Shown: piece by piece, positions 7,501 to 14,478 of the stretch | How positions within the stretch are numbered: position 1 is the first letter of the stretch | Layout: every line of letters begins with the position of its first letter | Origin: a virus | IMG/VR virus record: IMGVR_UViG_3300046477_000710 | Span: 1-26,874 of that record | Reading direction: 5' to 3' (one strand) | Length of the DNA stretch: 26,874 bases | Notes under the pieces: model-generated | The model's input: only the letters and a program-made list of their open reading frames with translations | Database searches by the model: none | Told to the model about the DNA's origin: nothing | Made by a program: the position numbers and the translations under genes

Positions 7501-7928
7501 TAGCTGAGCCCCGCGATGAGGGTCTGAAGCAGCACGAGGTACGGCGCGATGACGTGCTGCTGGGCCGGGGTGAGCGTCTTACTGAACTCGGTCACGGCAG
7601 TCGACACGGCGGCCTGCCAGCCCTGATCGGTCGCCTGCAGCGTCTTGATCGTGGCCTCGTGGAACTGGACGACGAGGCGCGTGTCGTCGGTCGAGAGCAC
7701 CGGCGGCGTCTGCGCATTGGCGAGGATGGCGGTGTCGCGCACGAGGTCGAGCGCCTTCACGACGCGCGTCTTGTTGAAGGCGGTCGCCCCGGCCGGCGAG
7801 AGATTCGGCGGGGTGGTCGGGCAGGCCGTGAAGACGATCACGCTGCTGAAGAGGAGGAACGCCACGAGCGGCGCGAACGGCAGCACCTCGGGGCGACGGT
7901 CGATGAGCCGGTTGAGACGACGCAGCAT
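7500..7928 (-). CDS. Membrane-anchored or lipoprotein of the lysis region (142 aa)
   Basis: Positively charged N-terminus (MLRRLNRLIDRRPE), then a hydrophobic segment (about residues 17-36) ending VIVFTAC. This is a signal peptide with a loose lipobox; Cys at +1 is preceded by Ala and Thr, but Phe at -3 is unusual. The remaining part is a mixed helical domain (TRLVVQFHEATIKTLQATDQ and on). ATG at 7928 has AAGGGA 7 nt upstream. It sits directly after a two-helix membrane protein, as in phage lysis cassettes, where an outer-membrane lipoprotein can act as spanin. That role is an inference, because the domain after the Cys is larger than typical Rz1. Confidence 0.6.
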   Translation of the reverse strand: MLRRLNRLIDRRPEVLPFAPLVAFLLFSSVIVFTACPTTPPNLSPAGATAFNKTRVVKALDLVRDTAILANAQTPPVLSTDDTRLVVQFHEATIKTLQATDQGWQAAVSTAVTEFSKTLTPAQQHVIAPYLVLLQTLIAGLS

Positions 7929-7930
7929 GA

Positions 7931-8158
7931 CTAGGTCCCTTCCTTCGCGTTCATGTGGAGCGCCTGCGAGGTCGCTTCCAAGTTCGAGCCGAGCATCGGC
8001 GGCCCGGAGAGGAGCGCCACGGCAAAGGCGCCGAGCATCCCGAGGACCGAGCCGACAAAGGGCGGCGTCGTCGCGGCGGCCCACGTGGGGAGCGTCGTCA
8101 CGAGCGCCGAGAGGGAGGTGAGGAAGGCCCCGAGGGCCACCCAGTGCAGGGGTCGCAT
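7931..8158 (-). CDS. Two-helix membrane protein, candidate holin (75 aa)
   Basis: Two hydrophobic segments are visible, roughly residues 6-28 and 34-51, separated by a short Thr/Pro turn (ATTPPF), with a hydrophilic tail ending NAKEGT. The length and topology fit class II-type phage holins, which open holes in the inner membrane at lysis. The neighbour downstream encodes a lipoprotein-like protein, supporting a lysis cassette. The first segment could also be a cleavable signal peptide (TWAAA). There are several membrane proteins in this region, so assignment as the holin is uncertain. Confidence 0.55.
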   Translation of the reverse strand: MRPLHWVALGAFLTSLSALVTTLPTWAAATTPPFVGSVLGMLGAFAVALLSGPPMLGSNLEATSQALHMNAKEGT

Positions 8159-8264
8159 GCCGGGGATTCTACACGAACTCGCCCCGGGAGCCGACCACGT
8201 CGTTCGCCGAACCGGGGGAGCCCGGCGACCCAGTCGACGCGGCGACCCGCCGGGGGAGGCTGAC

Positions 8265-8471
8265 CTAGCGCAACCGCGGAATCTGCGGGTCGTAGCCCCA
8301 CAGACCGAGCGCGTGCGCCAGCATCACGAGCACGAGGACGGCGGCGAGCGCCCAGACTGACTTCTTGATGATCTCGGGGGTGCCGGGCGCGTAGGTCGCA
8401 ATGACCCACTGGGCGGCGGCCGCGGCCAACACCACGACGATGACGTAGACGAAGAACTCAATCAGGCCCAT
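8265..8471 (-). CDS. Small two-helix membrane protein (68 aa)
   Basis: Two hydrophobic segments (about residues 3-25 and 35-57) joined by a short loop with Pro and charged residues (YAPGTPEIIKKSV). The protein resembles the short Thivi_2564-type membrane proteins found in phages and bacteria, whose function is unknown; this is my recognition, not a search result. Such proteins may also act as holins. It follows the TIM-barrel-like gene by about 30 bp. Between this gene and 8158 lies 106 bp without a gene, with a small CCGGG/CCCGG stem at 8212-8225. Confidence 0.6.
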   Translation of the reverse strand: MGLIEFFVYVIVVVLAAAAAQWVIATYAPGTPEIIKKSVWALAAVLVLVMLAHALGLWGYDPQIPRLR

Positions 8472-8501
8472 GGGGTTCCCTCCCGGGGATGCGCGCTGAG
8501 T

Positions 8502-9533
8502 CTACGCGACGCGCGAGTGCGGCACCATGGCCCGGAGATACGCCCGGTCGTTCTCGATACCGGCCGGCGTACACCAGCCGCGCACGTCCTCGTAGATCGC
8601 CCACTCCATGCACTCATGGAGGATGGGGCCGCGGGCGCTGTCGGCGAAGTACCCCGGCGGGTTGGGGTCGTCGCCGGCCGGCTGATCAGGCGGCCGATTG
8701 TACGGGTCGTCGGGATAGCGCAGCCGGCCGTTAATCTGCCACACGTTGTCGTCGTGCACGAGACACTGCGTGTCGCCGCCTTGGCCGTTGTACTCACTCG
8801 CGACGATGTCGTAGGCCGCCATCTGGGTGCCGACGCCGTAGTTGAGGGCGCCGTCGCCGAGCGGCGGGTGGCCGATGCCGTGCTCGAGCGCGAGGACGGC
8901 GTGCGGGTACTTGACGCGGACTACCGCGTCAAACAGGCTGCCGAAGGCAGCCACTTGCGCCGGCGACCAGCCGTAGAAGATGGCGTCGTACCCCGGGATG
9001 AATTGAATGTACTGGGCGCGTGGGCCGAGCGAGGCGACCACGCGCTCGAAGTTCGCCACGAGCCAGTCGTGGCCGTAGGTCCGGCCGACCGGGTCGTTGT
9101 AGCCGGGGCCGGCGCCCTGGTCGTCGCCGGCGAGGAACAGGCGGATGGCGCGCGGCTGACCCGGCCGGCTCCCCGTGAGGATCTCGTCGATGAGCGCGTT
9201 GAGGCTGGGAAGGTCCTGGCTGAAGTCGACGCCGGGGTACTGCTCGTACGGCTGGCCCGGTTCGAGGTACGCGCCCGAGAGCGACAGGCCATAGAGGCGG
9301 TCGCCGGCGGCGTCCTTGGTCGCATAGACGGCGGGGCGGTCGGACTTGGCCACCCACGCGAGCGCCGGCTCGAACCAGCCGGTGTTACTCGGCATGGGGA
9401 GGCCCGGTACCCGCAGCCCCTGGAAGTGCCACGGGGTCGTCATCAGCGACCAGCGATCGGGCGGCGGCGGGTACGGGGACCGGCCGTGCGTGGCCTTCCC
9501 CAGGTAGTACGGCGCCAGTGAGAGGAGCGCCAC
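8502..9533 (-). CDS. Possible TIM-barrel enzyme or virion protein (343 aa)
   Basis: The protein alternates hydrophobic strands and helices in the manner of a beta/alpha barrel: AIRLFLAGDD, AQYIQFIPGYDAIFYG, HAVLALEHGIGHPP, YDIVASEYNGQGG, HECMEWAIYEDV. Acidic residues at strand ends (E in LALEHG and SEYNG) would suit a glycoside hydrolase-like active site, but I recognise no specific family. The start is GTG at 9533, with GGGAG about 11 nt upstream. It lies among small membrane proteins, so it might be the lytic enzyme or a virion-associated glycosidase. Both are inference. No signal peptide is seen. Confidence 0.6.
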   Translation of the reverse strand: MALLSLAPYYLGKATHGRSPYPPPPDRWSLMTTPWHFQGLRVPGLPMPSNTGWFEPALAWVAKSDRPAVYATKDAAGDRLYGLSLSGAYLEPGQPYEQYPGVDFSQDLPSLNALIDEILTGSRPGQPRAIRLFLAGDDQGAGPGYNDPVGRTYGHDWLVANFERVVASLGPRAQYIQFIPGYDAIFYGWSPAQVAAFGSLFDAVVRVKYPHAVLALEHGIGHPPLGDGALNYGVGTQMAAYDIVASEYNGQGGDTQCLVHDDNVWQINGRLRYPDDPYNRPPDQPAGDDPNPPGYFADSARGPILHECMEWAIYEDVRGWCTPAGIENDRAYLRAMVPHSRVA

Positions 9534-9536
9534 GGG

Positions 9537-9938
9537 CTAGACCGCTCCCGCCACCTGATCCGAGCGCGTCACCGAGTAATCGAACGCCGGCGGGTTGCCG
9601 CCCGTGAGCGCGAACCAATCGAACCCGGGTTGCGCCGTGACCTTGGCGCCGTCGAACACGAGGATGGCTTCCTGCGGGAAGCTCGGCGCGGTCTCCGGGC
9701 CGCCGATGATGCCTGCGCCGGTCTTCGGGTCGAACTTGTAGAAGCTGCCGTCCGAGATGAACACGTACCGGGCTCCGCCGCCCGCGCCACTCGCGGCCTC
9801 GCCGACATAGAAGAGGCCCCCGCGCAGTTTCGTCTGCGGGTAGGTGAGACTGCCGTCAATCTTCGGCGTGAAGGGATTCACCTGCATCAGGCAGGGAATC
9901 GACGGCCCAAGCGGCGACGGGGCGGCGTGGTCAGCCAT
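9537..9938 (-). CDS. Small beta-rich protein (133 aa), unknown
   Basis: The sequence is rich in Gly, Phe, Tyr and Asp with likely short strands (GGLFYVGEAASG, RYVFISDGSFYKFD, EAILVFDGAKV). This suggests a compact beta domain such as those of tail or capsid decoration proteins. ATG at 9938 is preferred to the GTG one codon upstream, because AGG lies 6 nt before the ATG. It sits between a membrane protein and the TIM-barrel-like gene in the same operon. No family is recognised. Confidence 0.62.
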   Translation of the reverse strand: MADHAAPSPLGPSIPCLMQVNPFTPKIDGSLTYPQTKLRGGLFYVGEAASGAGGGARYVFISDGSFYKFDPKTGAGIIGGPETAPSFPQEAILVFDGAKVTAQPGFDWFALTGGNPPAFDYSVTRSDQVAGAV

Positions 9939-9945
9939 CACTCAC

Positions 9946-10191
9946 CTACGGGGTGGTCGTGACGGGCAGCGCGAGCTGGTTGATCGACGTGGTGTTGGCG
10001 TCGATGCCGGCCTTCACCGTATCGAGGTCCGCTTCGGTCGCCGCGCCGGGCGCCGGGATGCGGGCGGCGAGGGCCACGATGGCGGCCGTCTGGGTGGTGA
10101 GGGAATCGTTCACGTCTGCGAGCTTGGCCATGGTGAGCACTCCAAGGGTGAGCACAGTCAGGAGAATGGCGGCGAGGAAGCCGACAACCAC
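9946..10191 (-). CDS. Membrane-anchored small protein (81 aa)
   Basis: A single N-terminal hydrophobic segment (VVGFLAAILLTVLTLGVL) precedes a helical, Ala/Thr-rich extracellular or cytoplasmic part (TTQTAAIVALAARI and a second helix DLDTVKAGIDANTTSINQ). The layout is like an inner-membrane spanin or a tail/lysis membrane protein. GTG at 10191 has no clear ribosome site. An internal ATG at 10131 has GGAG 8 nt upstream but would delete the membrane segment. The longer form is kept because the hydrophobic segment looks genuinely selected. Both forms may be made. Confidence 0.55.
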   Translation of the reverse strand: MVVGFLAAILLTVLTLGVLTMAKLADVNDSLTTQTAAIVALAARIPAPGAATEADLDTVKAGIDANTTSINQLALPVTTTP

Positions 10192-10235
10192 GATGGCGGG
10201 AGGATAACGCGCGCGGATGACGAAAGTCTAGCGGG

Positions 10236-10751
10236 CTAGACGGTGAGCGCCGCCGCCGTCCGCGTCATCGCCGCCGTCCCGGGGAAGAGATCGACGACCT
10301 CGTCCCCGGCCTGCACGTTGAGCAGGTCGAGAATCCACGCGCAGACCGCGTCGGGCTTCGCGCCGGTGAGCCCCTTCTTGAGCGTGATCGGCGCAACGAT
10401 GAAATCCTTGGGCGTCGTCTGCTTGCCGCCCTTGACTGGCGGCGGGTGGTGGGCGTTGCGGCCGCCGCGATAAATTACCGGCTCCCACGCGTAGCAGGGA
10501 CGCACACCCTTCTTGAACGCGCAGAAGGACTTCACCCACGCGGCTACGCGCACGTCAGGCGGGCACAGCGGCAGCAGCTCGCGCAGCGAGGGCGACGACG
10601 CGCTGAGCGCCCAGCCGTCGGGGAACTCCTCGGTCAGTCGGTGGATCAACGTCGCGTGCGTCGCCAGATCGTTCCAACAGCCGGAGCGGTGATCGTGGCC
10701 GTAGAGGGCGCAGCAACCGAGGTAGGGCGGATCCGCGTAAGCCACTCGCAT
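10236..10751 (-). CDS. Small DNA methyltransferase, permuted motif order (171 aa)
   Basis: Catalytic motif IV, DPPY, is at residues 7-10 and the SAM-binding motif I, DLFPGTAAM, is near the C-terminus (from about 154). This IV-before-I order is that of beta-class amino-methyltransferases (N6-adenine or N4-cytosine). The protein lacks room for a target-recognition domain, so specificity would come from the small inserts. No restriction enzyme is adjacent. Phages use such orphan enzymes to protect DNA or mark it. It starts with ATG at 10751, without a clear Shine-Dalgarno sequence, close after the stop of a membrane protein gene, which suggests coupling. Confidence 0.78.
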   Translation of the reverse strand: MRVAYADPPYLGCCALYGHDHRSGCWNDLATHATLIHRLTEEFPDGWALSASSPSLRELLPLCPPDVRVAAWVKSFCAFKKGVRPCYAWEPVIYRGGRNAHHPPPVKGGKQTTPKDFIVAPITLKKGLTGAKPDAVCAWILDLLNVQAGDEVVDLFPGTAAMTRTAAALTV

Positions 10752-10754
10752 GGG

Positions 10755-11084
10755 CTAACTGTGCCGTTCGCTGCGCAGCGCGTACCGTTCACTGAGCCAC
10801 CCGCCGCGCAGCCGGATTTCCGTCGTGAGGGTCGTAATCGCCGACGTGTTCTCTTTCACCACGTCGGTGAGCAGATCCGTCTGCTGCTGCTGATTGGCGA
10901 GCCGGTCTTTCATATCCCGCCGGTAGAACATGAACATGAAGGCGGCCAGGATCCCGCCGACCCCGAGCGAGGCGCACCACTTCGCAAAGTCGGTCCAGTC
11001 CTGCGTCATCAGCCACCGCTCCGCCGCGAGAAGGGCTACGACGGCGATGGACCCGACCGCGTAGCGCGTGGCCCTCGCGGTCAT
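10755..11084 (-). CDS. Two-helix membrane protein with coiled coil, candidate holin (109 aa)
   Basis: Hydrophobic segments at about 8-25 and 36-54 are followed by a charged helix (YRRDMKDRLANQQQQTDLLT, then DVVKENTSAITTLTTEI). Membrane segment plus a helix carrying VVKENTSAI resembles BhlA/UviB-type phage holins, which I infer by pattern only. The ATG overlaps the TGA of the upstream zinc-finger gene (ATGA), and GGAG lies 8 nt before it. Its distance from the second candidate holin pair at 7.9-8.5 kb leaves it open which one is the lysis timer. It could also be a tail or spanin component. Confidence 0.6.
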   Translation of the reverse strand: MTARATRYAVGSIAVVALLAAERWLMTQDWTDFAKWCASLGVGGILAAFMFMFYRRDMKDRLANQQQQTDLLTDVVKENTSAITTLTTEIRLRGGWLSERYALRSERHS

Positions 11085-11938
11085 GGGAGCGACTCCGATG
11101 ACGACAACGACGCTGAGGGTGCGGTCGTTGTATCACAGGTAAGGTTTCGGTTGGACGCGTCGGGCGCTTCTGTCATGTCAGCCTCGGCGGGGAGCGTCTC
11201 GGCCTCGATGACGCCCGCGGCGTCATCCTCAAGGGCGGCGTCCTCGACGCCCTTCCCATACAGGATCCGATCCACCGCCGTGATCAGCCGGTCATAGGCT
11301 TGGCTGGGCACGAGCGGCGCCGCCTGCGCGACATTCACCCCCACGTTGGTGGTAATTCCCCCACCACCTTTGCTCACGAGCTTCGTCATCTCGAAGAAGA
11401 GTTTCTGGCGCTCGAGTTCCGGGAGCTGGCGGATCGTGCCGAGCGCGTTACAGGTCTCGCAGGGGGACGGGCGGCCGTCGGGCGTGGTCGGCGCGAGACT
11501 GCCGGTGCCGTTGCACACGTGACACGTCTCGTCGTACGGCGCCGACCGGGTGGCCAGATCCTCGACCGCCGCCGGCGCGGCCTGCGCGAGGCGGTACACC
11601 GAGAGGACCGCCATCTTGGCGTAGGTGCCCTGCTTGAACGCCTCCAGCAATTCCCCCAGCGTCACCCCGCCGCGCGCGCAGAGGACGGCCAGATCGGTCG
11701 CGTCTTCTCGTGGATCGGCGATCAAGCCGACGACGTAGTCGAGCGCGCTCGACGGCGGCGCCTGCAGCATGGCCTCGATGAGTTTCACGCGGCCGCCGAC
11801 TGCCGCCTCAAAGGCGCGGACCGCGGCGACCGCGCCCGGCTGCGCGTAGACGCGGCTGGTCTCGCGGGCGGCGAGCGCGTCGCCCTCGCGCTTGGAGGCG
11901 GTGGAGACGAGGGAGAGCGCGCGGGTGGGCGGCCGCAT
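11081..11938 (-). CDS. DnaJ-type zinc-finger phage protein, possible small terminase (285 aa)
   Basis: An N-terminal helical domain (residues 35-130) is followed by a zinc centre made of CHVCNGTG (C139, C142) and CETCNALGT (C160, C163), the CxxCxGxG repeat of DnaJ. A Gly-rich loop then leads to VAQAAPLVPSQAYDRLITAV and an acidic Ser/Thr tail. Some phage small-terminase-like proteins carry a helical domain followed by this zinc motif. Position upstream of the terminase half-genes in the same operon fits, but 3.8 kb of other genes intervene. A clear helix-turn-helix is not visible. TerS is therefore an inference, and the zinc finger is directly seen. Confidence 0.68.
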   Translation of the reverse strand: MRPPTRALSLVSTASKREGDALAARETSRVYAQPGAVAAVRAFEAAVGGRVKLIEAMLQAPPSSALDYVVGLIADPREDATDLAVLCARGGVTLGELLEAFKQGTYAKMAVLSVYRLAQAAPAAVEDLATRSAPYDETCHVCNGTGSLAPTTPDGRPSPCETCNALGTIRQLPELERQKLFFEMTKLVSKGGGGITTNVGVNVAQAAPLVPSQAYDRLITAVDRILYGKGVEDAALEDDAAGVIEAETLPAEADMTEAPDASNRNLTCDTTTAPSASLSSSESLP

Positions 11939-11948
11939 CGTGGGCAGT

Positions 11949-12227
11949 CTACTCCGCGCCGGTCAGGAGAGTGTAGCCGGCCTCAAACGCGGCGGCCGGC
12001 GAGTAGCTCTCGTACCCGTCGTCGTAGCAGACGAGGTAGCCGCCGACCTGCGGGGCGTGCTTGGCCACCCAGGACTGCACGACATAGTGGGGGTCGACCG
12101 CGAGAGCCGCCTCGTCGAAGTACAGGATGGCGCCCCCCACGAGGTGGTTCGGTTCCACCGCCGCGATCTTCGCGGCCCGCACGACTTTGTGGCACCGGTA
12201 CTGCGGCAGGTCGGTCACGTAGAACAT
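11949..12227 (-). CDS. Conserved small phage protein of unknown function (92 aa)
   Basis: The protein begins MFYVTDLPQYRCHKVVRAAK and ends with VGGYLVCYDDGYESYSPAAA then FEAGYTLL. The C-terminal pattern (GGYxVxYxDGYxSxSPAxAFExGYT) is one I recognise as a widespread small phage protein family without known function. The start has an excellent GAGGAGAGG ribosome site just upstream. It overlaps nothing and lies between two late-region accessory genes. Expected length for this type is around 90-100 aa, so it looks complete. Confidence 0.75.
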   Translation of the reverse strand: MFYVTDLPQYRCHKVVRAAKIAAVEPNHLVGGAILYFDEAALAVDPHYVVQSWVAKHAPQVGGYLVCYDDGYESYSPAAAFEAGYTLLTGAE

Positions 12228-12236
12228 GGCCTCTCC

Positions 12237-12548
12237 TCAGCGCCGCACGAACGGCAGCGGCGACACGTCGTCGGGCGGAATCTCTTCCCGCGCGGTGAGG
12301 CCGTCCAGCTCCCGCAGGATTTCTTCCGGCTCGGGGTCGCGGTTGAGCTGGCGGCGCAGGCGCGTCTCAATCTCGTAGGCGGCCGCCATGCGCCGGTCGT
12401 CCACGTAGGTGATGGCGGCGCTGGCTTCGTCCTCGGGCGAGACGGCCAGCGGGACGAACTTCCCTTCGGCGACGTTGGCGAGGCGCTCGAGCGCGTCGGC
12501 GATCCGATCGAGCGAGCGCGAACTGCGCAACAAATCGGCCAGGCTCAC
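12237..12548 (-). CDS. Small helical protein (103 aa), unknown
   Basis: Reads VSLADLLRSSRSLDRIADAL, ERLANVAEGKFVPLAVS, then a segment with MAAAYEIETRLRRQLNRDPE and a Pro-rich end. The GTG at 12548 overlaps the TGA of the methylase gene (GTGA), and GGAGGG is placed 7 nt upstream. A further in-frame ATG upstream lies within that Shine-Dalgarno, so it is rejected. The RLxRxLxRDPEPEEI piece vaguely recalls the sigma-factor or helix-turn-helix style (NRDPTPEEIA), but one motif is not enough to call function. Unknown protein in the methylase operon. Confidence 0.65.
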   Translation of the reverse strand: MSLADLLRSSRSLDRIADALERLANVAEGKFVPLAVSPEDEASAAITYVDDRRMAAAYEIETRLRRQLNRDPEPEEILRELDGLTAREEIPPDDVSPLPFVRR

Positions 12549-13051
12549 GAGGCGGCCCTCCACACGACGATCACCGAGGCGAAGAAGCCGCTGGCGCGAT
12601 ACGGGCCGTCCGTGAGAAAGCGCACACGGCCGCGAATGTACCGGACCTCTGCGCCGGGTTTCACCACGTCGTCATGCCACCAGGCGAGGTCGGTCGAGGC
12701 CGGCAACAGGCCGACCACGAGCGGACATCCCGCACGGACCTCGTCGGCCGCTTTGGCGGTCCACGCATACACCTCTCGGCCGTAGGGCGGGTTCATCCAG
12801 ACCCGCTCGCCGGCCCACGAGGGGATCAGCCCATTGGACGACTCGCCGTAGAACTTGGGCACCTTCGCATTGGCGGCCGTGGCACACACGTCCAACGTGA
12901 AGCCGAATTCCGCCTGCAACGGATCGAACACTTCCGGCGGGGTCGCCCACTCGCGGCCATTCCCGTTGTAGCGGCCATTGTTCTTGGCGCGCATCCCGCC
13001 GAGCACGGCCGCGTTGTCTGAGGCGCCCAGCGTCCGCCGTGTGAGGCTCAT
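12545..13051 (-). CDS. dam: Phage N-6-adenine DNA methyltransferase (Dam family)
   Basis: The sequence matches the phage Dam methylase family. EWATPPEVFDPLQAEFG is at residues 34-50, followed by TLDVCATAANAKVPKFY. The catalytic NPPY is at 87-90 inside GERVWMNPPYGR, and a closing segment EVRYIRGRVRFL is present. Its 168 aa is normal for this family. It transfers a methyl group from S-adenosylmethionine to adenine in DNA; the target sequence cannot be read from the protein. No partner nuclease is present, so protection against host restriction or regulation of packaging is likely. The ATG overlaps the upstream TGA (ATGA). Confidence 0.88.
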   Translation of the reverse strand: MSLTRRTLGASDNAAVLGGMRAKNNGRYNGNGREWATPPEVFDPLQAEFGFTLDVCATAANAKVPKFYGESSNGLIPSWAGERVWMNPPYGREVYAWTAKAADEVRAGCPLVVGLLPASTDLAWWHDDVVKPGAEVRYIRGRVRFLTDGPYRASGFFASVIVVWRAAS

Positions 13052-13371
13052 GGTTGGGTCTCGTCGAGCGTCACACCGGCCGGCGGCGTGGCCGTCATCC
13101 GCGCCGGCGGCCGCACGAGCCGCAGCTGCACCACGAACCCGTACGCGGCGGCCACCTTCACAATCGTCTGGAGCTTGGCCCGCCCGTGTTCCACGCGGAA
13201 CCGATGCGCCGAGTTCAGCCCGGCCGGGTGGCCGTACAACCGGTACAACTGCCGGAACTCGTCACCAAGCGCGGCGAGGACCGCGTCAGCGGCCGGGTCC
13301 GGGGCGGCTGGGCCCCGGCGACGGGGCCCCCCGCGAGGCGTCCGCGCCTCGCCCGCCTCACGCGTGGACAT
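13048..13371 (-). CDS. Small helix-turn-helix-like DNA-binding protein (107 aa)
   Basis: Residues about 57-85 (SAHRFRVEHGRAKLQTIVKV then AAAYGFVVQLRLV) resemble the second half of a Cro/C1-type helix-turn-helix domain, where a recognition helix is followed by E-x-G-R and a Leu/Ile helix and strand. The N-terminus is basic and Pro/Arg-rich. ATG at 13371 follows GAAGGG with 5 nt spacing. A slightly earlier TTG is less likely. It could be a transcriptional regulator of the late region, or an antitoxin-like protein. The match is partial. Confidence 0.62.
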   Translation of the reverse strand: MSTREAGEARTPRGGPRRRGPAAPDPAADAVLAALGDEFRQLYRLYGHPAGLNSAHRFRVEHGRAKLQTIVKVAAAYGFVVQLRLVRPPARMTATPPAGVTLDETQP

Positions 13372-13669
13372 GAATCCCTTCGTCCTCAAGCACGCTCAGC
13401 GGGTGCAGCACGCCCGGCCGGAGCGCGAAGAGCTTCCCATGCGTCGCGCAGCAATCCCCCACCGGGGCGACGCGCTCAATCCCGTACTCGACCCCCGGCG
13501 GGATCCACGCGGCGTTTTCCACGAGGCGGACCACCGCCTCGAGAGCGTCGGGCCCGCCCCGCACGACCATGACCTTGGGCTCGGCCCAGTCGACATGGGA
13601 CAGCGCCACCCAATAGAGGTGGGTCGGCGTCGCCAGGTCGATGGCGTCGGGGGTCTTGTAGACAGTCAT
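13358..13669 (-). CDS. First gene of the leftward late block (103 aa), unknown
   Basis: Opens MTVYKTPDAIDLATPTHLYW and has an alternating strand/helix middle (PKVMVVRGGPDALEAVVRLV) with a C-terminal VLEDEGIHVHA. No family is recognised. It overlaps the next gene by 14 bp. The upstream region lacks a convincing Shine-Dalgarno sequence. In-frame GTG codons further upstream extend into an inverted repeat, so the start is uncertain. A promoter-like sequence lies about 300 bp upstream (13963-13992), consistent with this being the first gene of the leftward late operon. Confidence 0.6.
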   Translation of the reverse strand: MTVYKTPDAIDLATPTHLYWVALSHVDWAEPKVMVVRGGPDALEAVVRLVENAAWIPPGVEYGIERVAPVGDCCATHGKLFALRPGVLHPLSVLEDEGIHVHA

Positions 13670-13719
13670 GGTCGTGGGCGACTCAGGTGGTTGCACAGGA
13701 GATGCCAGCGTCGCCAGCC

Positions 13720-13836
13720 GCCTCAAAGAGTCCACCGAACCGTCCGTGGTGTTCCCCGGAGAACGACGCAGCCCTCAGCCGGCGTCCTCTGGCCACGGTC
13801 AGGTGCAGCCATGCCCCCGAACGGTGGACTCTCTGA
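13720..13836. repeat. Widely spaced inverted repeat upstream of the late block
   Basis: The arm TCAAAGAGTCCACCGAAC (13723-13740) is matched in reverse complement by GAACGGTGGACTCTCTGA (13819-13836). There are 11 uninterrupted matching bases (AGAGTCCACCG) and nearly identical flanks, separated by 78 bp. It lies between the promoter at 13963-13992 and the first late gene. It could fold in the leader transcript or bind a dimeric regulator at two sites. Confidence 0.65.
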
Positions 13837-13962
13837 AGCGTCGCGCGCGTCGGTGGGGCCCGTTCGTGCTGCCTGGCTCCCCAGCTCTTCGGCTCATCCT
13901 TGGATAGATGTGCCTGGGCGACATGTTCGGGCGGTTCCCATCCCGCACGCGCGACGCCTCGA

Positions 13963-13992
13963 ACGATACGCGACTGTAATTACGATTGTCAA
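13963..13992 (-). promoter_or_regulatory. Sigma70-like leftward promoter
   Basis: On the minus strand a perfect -35 box TTGACA (13987-13992) is followed after 18 bp by TATCGT (13963-13968). The surrounding AATTAC stretch is AT-rich compared with the neighbourhood. No other promoter of this quality precedes the leftward late genes, so it may drive the long operon to its left. Confidence 0.65.
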
Positions 13993-14184
13993 GTGGAGGC
14001 CGGCGGACGCCGGTGGACAAACAGCACGTCGTCGGGGTCGGCCCGCGGAGCGCCTGAAGGGATTCGACGAGTCGGCCCGGGGCGAGCCAGGCCAACGCGA
14101 AACCACCTTCGTCGTTGAACGCCGCTGACATCGGCGCGGGAGTGACCGGCGGAGTCGGCGGGCGGAGCGACGACGTGCTGGCGG

Positions 14185-14478
14185 CTAGCGTAGCACAGGC
14201 CCCTGCCAGCGGTGCGGCTTGCGCGACTTCAGCAGGTCCATGAGCGACGACCCCTTGAAGTAGTCGTCGATGACCGAGGGCGTGATGCGTGCGGCGACGA
14301 TCTCCATCGCGTCGCGCAGGTAGGCGGCCCGCCCACTCGGCGTCGCCCGTCGCGCCTCGGCCACCATTTCGAGCGGCGAGAGTCGGCTGAACCGTTCGGC
14401 GGCCGCGGTGACGGCCTCATGCGCCGCCCGACGCGCGTGGCGCTGGCGACGGCGGCGGTGGGTGCGAACGGTGCCCAT
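14185..14478 (-). CDS. Small basic early protein (97 aa), unknown
   Basis: The N-terminus is very basic (GTVRTHRRRRQRHARRAAHE), followed by helices (AERFSRLSPLEMVAEARRAT and on) and a C-terminal part ITPSVIDDYFKGSSLMDLLK ending in PHRWQGPVLR. The Arg-rich start suggests DNA or RNA binding. No family is recognised. No clear ribosome site precedes the ATG. It is the last gene of the leftward early region before the long gene-free stretch. Confidence 0.6.
   Translation of the reverse strand: MGTVRTHRRRRQRHARRAAHEAVTAAAERFSRLSPLEMVAEARRATPSGRAAYLRDAMEIVAARITPSVIDDYFKGSSLMDLLKSRKPHRWQGPVLR

Larger units (their letters stand above)
13670..14184. other. Long gene-free stretch before the late block
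   Basis: About 515 bp without a convincing gene. It contains the late-type promoter and the wide inverted repeat. A leftward frame at 13799-14131 is open for 110 codons but has no ribosome site and runs through the promoter, so I do not call it. The rest shows no repeats or RNA gene that I can support. Confidence 0.6.

Noticed and set aside
13799-14131. 110-codon leftward frame in the gene-free stretch
   Set aside because: No ribosome site, crosses the best promoter of the region and ends in Arg-rich sequence overlapping the inverted repeat.
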